This document shows, piece by piece, positions 35,252 through 39,718 of a stretch of DNA of 39,718 nt. Numbering within the stretch: position 1 is the first letter of the stretch; every line of letters starts with the position of its first letter. Below the pieces are notes generated by a model, which saw only the letters and a program-made list of their open reading frames with translations, was not told the origin of the DNA and made no database searches. Source of the stretch: Gammaproteobacteria bacterium (GTDB taxonomy: Bacteria; Pseudomonadota; Gammaproteobacteria; Steroidobacterales; Steroidobacteraceae); contig JANYLM010000034.1 of the NCBI GenBank assembly GCA_025357835.1, positions 1 to 39,718 of the forward strand. The letters are read 5' to 3'. Position numbers and translations under genes: made by a program.

Positions 35252-36046
35252 TTAGTGTGATTTGCGTTTGGACGCCAAAATCAGGGCTTGATGAGCCGCA
35301 TGCCTTGTTACCCGATCCCGGCATTCCAGCATTTTCTTGAGATCGTCAATCGATCTGTTGCCGGCGTACGCCTCTCGTTCGACATTGTCATCCCAAGCGC
35401 ATTTCTCCCGCAGATATCGCTTGAATGCCTGCGACCTGTAGCCGAGATTGTTTTGGTCAATCGCGGCGAGCCAGTACGCGTCGTCCGAAGCGCGCCGAAA
35501 CATTTCGTCCAGCAGATAGCTGGGCACATCATTTGCTTGGAGAAAAGCGCGCACCCGGAGCAAGGCTGCGCTCTCGACAGTCACGGCATCCGTCTGAGAC
35601 GCCGATGCCGTTTCCGCAGCAACGATGAAAGGGCGATTGATGCCGATGAGCCAGTCACCGTCCGTCTCGCGCTGGCCGGCCGCGGCATAGATGAAGAAAC
35701 AAGCGCTGACGCACCGACCGGTCAACGGTCCGACGACCACGCCAGTAAACAGTGATTTAATGAGCGCGGCTATTTTCAGGGCTTCAATCACATCGCCGCC
35801 GTCCGATGCCAATATGATCTTGTTTAGAGCCAAAAATCGCTTCTCATCCACGGTGATCTTCGATAGGAGGCGATCGTAGTCGCCCGGCATGATCTCGCCG
35901 GAGATCACCAACGGACCAACAGGACCCAGGTATTGATCGGTGATTGGATCGTGATCCATATAGAAAAGCTCGGCGCACGCTAGGGGCGCGCTGAAAAGCA
36001 CCAATGCAAAGGTGTGAATGGCAATCCGATGGCCCATGCAAGGCAT
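35252..36046 (-). CDS. Secreted ClpP/crotonase-fold protein of unknown role (COG3904-like)
   Basis: A 264-residue exported protein. Signal peptide core is IHTFALVLFSAPLAC, followed by a region resembling ClpP-fold proteins: ILASDGGDVIEALKIAALIK (80-99) and GRCVSACFFIYAAAGQR, with a Ser114 that could be the nucleophile. A Gly-Ile-Asn-Arg-Pro stretch follows where ClpP has its catalytic His, and no clear His is seen there, so activity is doubtful. The C-terminal 100 residues are helical and charged. Start ATG 36046 or the ATG at 36037, which has GAGG nine bases upstream. No operon partner; role unknown. Confidence 0.65.
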   Translation of the reverse strand: MPCMGHRIAIHTFALVLFSAPLACAELFYMDHDPITDQYLGPVGPLVISGEIMPGDYDRLLSKITVDEKRFLALNKIILASDGGDVIEALKIAALIKSLFTGVVVGPLTGRCVSACFFIYAAAGQRETDGDWLIGINRPFIVAAETASASQTDAVTVESAALLRVRAFLQANDVPSYLLDEMFRRASDDAYWLAAIDQNNLGYRSQAFKRYLREKCAWDDNVEREAYAGNRSIDDLKKMLECRDRVTRHAAHQALILASKRKSH

Positions 36047-36148
36047 CCTCGCATTCGCTTCCGCGCTGTGGCGGATTCTGAGGTCGTAGTCGCCCTCAGG
36101 ACTGCCAACCAGTTCACGCTCGGATAAGCGCGTACTACCCGATGCGTA

Positions 36149-37372
36149 CTAGGACAATGCGGTGGGCCCGACAGCAAGTGGTGCGTAGCCGCGTACCACG
36201 CCGCGCAACCTGGCGAGATCCTCATGCCGCGTGGCGATGTCGCGGCGATCGGCGGCCAACCGCATGTCGCGCAGCACCTCGAGCGAGCGCAGCAGCACCG
36301 GCAGCGGCGGCCCGCTGGCGGTGATCCCCTCCAGCCCTTGCTCATTGAGATGCGCCGCGGGCGCCTCGATGAAACGCCTGACCAGGCCATCGTGGTGCTG
36401 TGCCGCCGAGCGCCCGAACAGGTCGCAGACTTCAAGATAGGCACGGGCATTTTGCTGAAACCAATCCGCATGCCCATGTTCAGCCACGAGCATGAGCAGT
36501 TCATCCAGCAGGCTGGTGCGCGTCATGCACTCGCGCAGTCGCGCTTGATCCGACGGCAGCATGAACAGCATCTTGTCGACCAGGAGCTGCGCGTAGTACG
36601 GGTCGTTGGCGCGGCACAGGCCGAGCAGCAGATCGAGCTCATTGATGCCGGAAAAATCCCCGGCGTTTGCACCGCGATACTCCTGGCGACCGACCCGGTA
36701 CGGCTTGTAATACGGACGCACCGAGTAGAAAAACCGATCGACGTCCAGCTGGTTGATCAGCCGATCGTTGAACCGCATGACGTCGCGCAGCGCCTGCTTC
36801 GCCGCGTCGAACATGACGTCCGCCACCGGACTGGAAACTCCCAGATGCACGACGGTGGTTAATGCATCCGCGGCACGCTGCAGCGACAGAATTCCGCGCG
36901 TATTCTCATCGATGAACAGGAACTCATCCGCAAGCGAGGTGAAGCTCTTGCGGATGCCGGCGCGCGCCCGATTGTGCGTCGCCAGATGCCCGGTCGAGAA
37001 TCTCGGTGCCATGCCGAGAGAGGCCCCCACGTGCAGGGCAAGCGATGAAGCTTCGCGGAACGGCGAGCGCTCCTCCCGGGCCGGATTGGTGAGTTCGTGC
37101 CGCCGCAATGCTCCCATGTACAGGCCTACGCTGCCGAGAACGCCAAACGCACTGTCGAATCCCTCGCCGGTGTTGCCCTCCGCGAGCAGCGCGACGACGT
37201 ATGCCTGGCCTTCATCGCGCAGCGTCGATTTGATGGGATCCCCGCAGCCGATAACTTGCTCGCGGTTGTCTTTCGCGAAGTACAAATTCTCCAACTCGGT
37301 ATTCATCTGAACAAAGGAGGTCCGAATCCAATCCTCGAAAGCGTCTGCCCTGCCGCTCATTCCCTGGCCCAC
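36149..37372 (-). CDS. PrnB-like protein (DUF1864; indoleamine-dioxygenase superfamily)
   Basis: A 407-residue protein resembling PrnB, the heme enzyme that rearranges 7-chlorotryptophan in pyrrolnitrin synthesis. The match includes VGLYMGALRRHE (about 82-93), SVRPYYKPYRVG at 217-228 followed by EYRGANAGDF, and FIEAPAAHLNEQ. In that last segment His341 lines up with the heme-ligand His of PrnB. No halogenase or other prn gene is present, so the substrate is more likely an unchlorinated indole or amino acid. GTG start at 37372, six bases after the amidohydrolase stop; ATG 37360 is an alternative. It is third in an AKR-amidohydrolase-PrnB operon. Confidence 0.7.
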   Translation of the reverse strand: MGQGMSGRADAFEDWIRTSFVQMNTELENLYFAKDNREQVIGCGDPIKSTLRDEGQAYVVALLAEGNTGEGFDSAFGVLGSVGLYMGALRRHELTNPAREERSPFREASSLALHVGASLGMAPRFSTGHLATHNRARAGIRKSFTSLADEFLFIDENTRGILSLQRAADALTTVVHLGVSSPVADVMFDAAKQALRDVMRFNDRLINQLDVDRFFYSVRPYYKPYRVGRQEYRGANAGDFSGINELDLLLGLCRANDPYYAQLLVDKMLFMLPSDQARLRECMTRTSLLDELLMLVAEHGHADWFQQNARAYLEVCDLFGRSAAQHHDGLVRRFIEAPAAHLNEQGLEGITASGPPLPVLLRSLEVLRDMRLAADRRDIATRHEDLARLRGVVRGYAPLAVGPTALS

Positions 37373-37378
37373 CGCTGC

Positions 37379-38692
37379 TTAGAAAGCGCCGATGTCGCGG
37401 CGATCGTCGCGAGCCACGACGCCGCCCTTCATGACGAAGTCGATGGTTCTCAATGCGCGTATATCCTTGATCGGATCGGCATTGAGCGCAACGATGTCCG
37501 CGTATTTCCCGACCGTGATGCTGCCCGCGTCAGCATCCATCTGCAGCATTTTAGCGGCTTGGGTGGTCGCCGATTGCAGAGCCTGCAAGGGAGTCATGCC
37601 GGCCTTAACGTAAGCTTCCGCTTCCGCGACGGTGGCGGTCGTGCCGTCATTCGGCTCGAAGGGAAACTGGTCCGTGCCGAGGGCGATTTTCACGCCCAGG
37701 CGGATGGCGTTCTGCAGCATGGCCCAGTGGTCGGCGCCGGTGATCTTGACCCGTTCCAGGTACCAGGGCGGCGAGCCGATCTTGTGGTAGAACTCAAGCG
37801 CACCGGGCTGCGTCACGACGATTGTCGGCACCAGCCAAACGCCCTTGGCCTTCATGTCCTTGAGCACCGTGGCATCCAAGTGATAGCCGTGCTCGAAGCC
37901 GTCGATGCCGAAGCGCAGCGCCTGCCGCGCGGCCTCGTTCGAGCCATTGTGCGCGGTGACTCTGACGCCGTTGCGATGCGCTACTTCTATCAGCGTAGCC
38001 ATCTCTTCGTCGGTCATAGGCGCCGCAGAGATGCTGCCGTGTGTATCCGAGATGCCGCCGGAAATCGCGATCTTGATCCAGTCCGCGCCGCTCTTGATCT
38101 GTTCGCGCACGGCGTGGGCAAAGCCGTAGGGTCCATCGGCCTCCATGGAGCCGTGGCCGCCGGTGGGTATAATGACTTCGCCCGCGGTCTTGATACGCGG
38201 CCCAATGACCTCGCCGCCGTCGATGGCCTTGCGCAAGGCGAAGTCCGTGCCGTGATCTTCCCCCACCAGCCGCAGCGTCGTGACCCCCGATAGCAGCGAG
38301 AGACGAGCGTTGCCAGCCATGCGCAGTGCTTCCTCGGGATCGGTTTCCGTGGCCAATGAATCGCCCGCCGCGCCCGGCAATTTCAACCCCAAATGCACAT
38401 GCGTGTTCATGAGCCCTGGAATGAGCCATTTGCCGGTCATCGCAATGACCTTGGCACCCGACGGAATGGGCGTTGAATCTGCCGCGCCGATTTGCGAGAT
38501 GCGCTCGCCCGTAATCAGTACCGTCGCGTTCTGGAGCGCGGGTCCGCCGTCGACCCCGACGACGGTGGCTCCGACCAAAGCGGTCACCGTGGGCGTAGCA
38601 GGTACCGCGGCGGAGGCAGCGCATATGCCGGCGATTGCGCCGAAGGCCGCGGCGCCCGCCGCCAACCTCAGAGAGAATTTGTTAGATGTCAT
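37379..38692 (-). CDS. Secreted metal-dependent amidohydrolase (Xaa-Pro dipeptidase/imidazolonepropionase-like)
   Basis: A 437-residue exported amidohydrolase. The signal peptide covers about 1-29 (LAAGAAAFGAIAGICAASA). The binuclear metal site is complete: HVH (His98, His100) after GLMNT, the Lys in DWIKIAISGG, His in VTAHNGS, His in GFEHGYH and Asp in ALGTDQF. It belongs to the group that includes Xaa-Pro dipeptidases and organophosphate hydrolases; peptides or N-acyl amino acids are likely. The ATG at 38692 gives the best signal peptide; a GTG at 38716 is possible. It lies 30 bases after the aldo/keto reductase and 6 before the PrnB-like gene. Confidence 0.85.
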   Translation of the reverse strand: MTSNKFSLRLAAGAAAFGAIAGICAASAAVPATPTVTALVGATVVGVDGGPALQNATVLITGERISQIGAADSTPIPSGAKVIAMTGKWLIPGLMNTHVHLGLKLPGAAGDSLATETDPEEALRMAGNARLSLLSGVTTLRLVGEDHGTDFALRKAIDGGEVIGPRIKTAGEVIIPTGGHGSMEADGPYGFAHAVREQIKSGADWIKIAISGGISDTHGSISAAPMTDEEMATLIEVAHRNGVRVTAHNGSNEAARQALRFGIDGFEHGYHLDATVLKDMKAKGVWLVPTIVVTQPGALEFYHKIGSPPWYLERVKITGADHWAMLQNAIRLGVKIALGTDQFPFEPNDGTTATVAEAEAYVKAGMTPLQALQSATTQAAKMLQMDADAGSITVGKYADIVALNADPIKDIRALRTIDFVMKGGVVARDDRRDIGAF

Positions 38693-38717
38693 GATTTGGA
38701 ATTGGACTCCATTCACT

Positions 38718-38730
38718 CGACATTATGTCG
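38718..38730. promoter_or_regulatory. Palindrome CGACAT-T-ATGTCG at the AKR stop
   Basis: A 13-bp perfect inverted repeat spanning the stop codon of the aldo/keto reductase, 26 bases before the amidohydrolase ATG. It could be an operator or RNA hairpin between the two genes, or chance. Confidence 0.25.
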
Positions 38731-39718
38731 CAAAAGACTCTTTCTGGTGCAGATCGTACTTCATGATACGGCCATGGCGGCCGGCACGATCGCGCTCGAG
38801 TGAATAGATATCGCCCTGAGGGCCTTGGCGCTGCTGCAGGATCTCCTGGATGGCGTATACGTCAGCGGCATCGAGCTGCAGATCGGTGATCTTGCGGTTG
38901 GCTCCAAGATGCGAGGCATTGGTCGCGCCGACTATGACGGCGGCCACGCCATCCCAGTTCAATACCGCCCGCGACGCCACGGTCGCGATATCGCACCCAT
39001 GCTTGACCGCAATCCGGCTTAAGGTGGCCAACAGCCGCTGGAATAAGTCCCAGCCGCCGAAATCGTCGATGATCAACTTGTACTTGATCAGAGACCGATT
39101 GGTCAATTCATTGTCCGGTTCGCGCCGACCCATCCACCGCTCCGAGAGGAAGCCGCCGGCAACCGTGCCGTAACAGATGACGGCTATGTTTCGGTTGCGG
39201 CATAAATCGATCATCCCGTTTCTGGGCCGCTGATCCAGCAGCGAGTATTGCGCCTGAATCGAGACCATCGGAACCCCAGTATCCAGTACTTCCTTAAGAT
39301 GCGGAACGTCGAAATTCGTCACGCCTATGTTGGCGATCTTCCCCTTATCGCGCAGCCGCAACAGCTCGCCCGCTGCTTCGACATAGCCGGGAACCTCGTA
39401 GTCCCACCAATGAAATTGCACCAAGTCCAGGCGTTCAACGCCCAGGCGCATGAGCGAACGATCGATGGAGCGTTCCACATAGGTAGAATCGACTTCGGCA
39501 AGCATCCGAAGATCGGGAATGAACTTTGTGTGGACTTGCACTTCCTTGGCGAGCCGCGGATAGAGTGCGCGAAAACGTCCGATCAGGGCTTCAACCCCGG
39601 TGTAGATGTCCGCACAATCGAAGGTCGTTATTCCGGCCTGGACGAAGGCGGCCATGTCACGCAGGGCCTGCTCAGGATCGATGACGCCGTGGTCGCCGGC
39701 GAGATGCCAGCCGCCCTT
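38723..39718 (-). CDS. Aldo/keto reductase, 5' end outside the window
   Basis: A TIM-barrel NADPH-dependent oxidoreductase. The frame is open to the window edge, where KGGWHLAGDHG continues into the visible start of a typical AKR. The tetrad is present: Asp and Tyr in FDCADIYTG, Lys in VHTKF and His in VQFHWWD. GVTNFD and the cofactor segment IVGATNASHL follow. 331 residues are visible; an internal ATG at 39655 is not the true start. It begins the operon with the secreted amidohydrolase and the PrnB-like gene. Confidence 0.88.
   Translation of the reverse strand, partial: KGGWHLAGDHGVIDPEQALRDMAAFVQAGITTFDCADIYTGVEALIGRFRALYPRLAKEVQVHTKFIPDLRMLAEVDSTYVERSIDRSLMRLGVERLDLVQFHWWDYEVPGYVEAAGELLRLRDKGKIANIGVTNFDVPHLKEVLDTGVPMVSIQAQYSLLDQRPRNGMIDLCRNRNIAVICYGTVAGGFLSERWMGRREPDNELTNRSLIKYKLIIDDFGGWDLFQRLLATLSRIAVKHGCDIATVASRAVLNWDGVAAVIVGATNASHLGANRKITDLQLDAADVYAIQEILQQRQGPQGDIYSLERDRAGRHGRIMKYDLHQKESFAT

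Overview
The window (about 40 kb, GC-rich, roughly 60% by eye) is chromosomal DNA of a gammaproteobacterium. The inference rests on the tig-clpP-clpX-lon order, the long (type 2) pyrF, a FimV-like protein beside the twitching-motility ATPase PilU, two TonB receptors and a TPR-sulfotransferase. A Xanthomonadales/Nevskiales/Steroidobacterales-type lineage fits best, but no marker settles the family.

Layout. (1) 1-6404, conserved core, all on the minus strand: tRNA-Leu, tig, clpP, clpX, lon, tRNA-Val and the 5' part of tRNA-Asp. lon and clpP each carry a good sigma-32-type promoter. (2) 6509-8250, worn region: an orphan Xre/MbcA/ParS-type antitoxin, pyrF on the plus strand, then a 5'-truncated BrnA-type antitoxin remnant and a scrap of an amidohydrolase. 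(3) 8254-14802, a minus-strand operon: an M20 hydantoinase-type gene with two internal deletions, an IclR regulator, a TonB-dependent receptor and two FAD-dependent amine/hydroxyacid oxidoreductases. A promoter with a 21-bp-spaced direct repeat sits before the receptor. (4) 14838-15488, mazEF: the toxin is intact, but the antitoxin has lost its start codon and gained an early stop; palindromic operators overlap the promoter. (5) 15539-16843, an MFS transporter. (6) 16895-24210: a secreted beta-propeller/PHP (CehA/McbA-like) metallohydrolase, a second TonB receptor ending in a clear intrinsic terminator, and a TPR-sulfotransferase. (7) 24506-28279: an overlapping operon of threonine aldolase, dipeptide epimerase and a secreted D-aminoacylase-type amidohydrolase. 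(8) 28336-29447: a complete RES/Xre toxin-antitoxin pair. (9) 29791-32910: a FimV-like inner-membrane protein and PilU, convergent. (10) 33059-36046: a secreted CocE/NonD hydrolase and a secreted ClpP-like protein. (11) 36149-39718: aldo/keto reductase, secreted amidohydrolase and a PrnB-like (indole dioxygenase superfamily) protein in one operon.

How the genes fit together. After the proteostasis core, most of the window looks like scavenging machinery for peptides and N-substituted or D-amino acids. Two TonB receptors import ligands, and several exported hydrolases (CehA-like, D-aminoacylase-like, amidohydrolase, CocE) act outside the cytoplasm. Epimerase, aldolase, FAD oxidases and AKR could process products inside. 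These substrates are inferred, not shown. Interspersed are four toxin-antitoxin loci in different states: complete (RES/Xre), antitoxin-damaged (mazEF), orphan (MbcA-like) and remnant (BrnA-like). This marks the non-core part as plastic. No insertion sequence, CRISPR array, rRNA or phage gene was seen.
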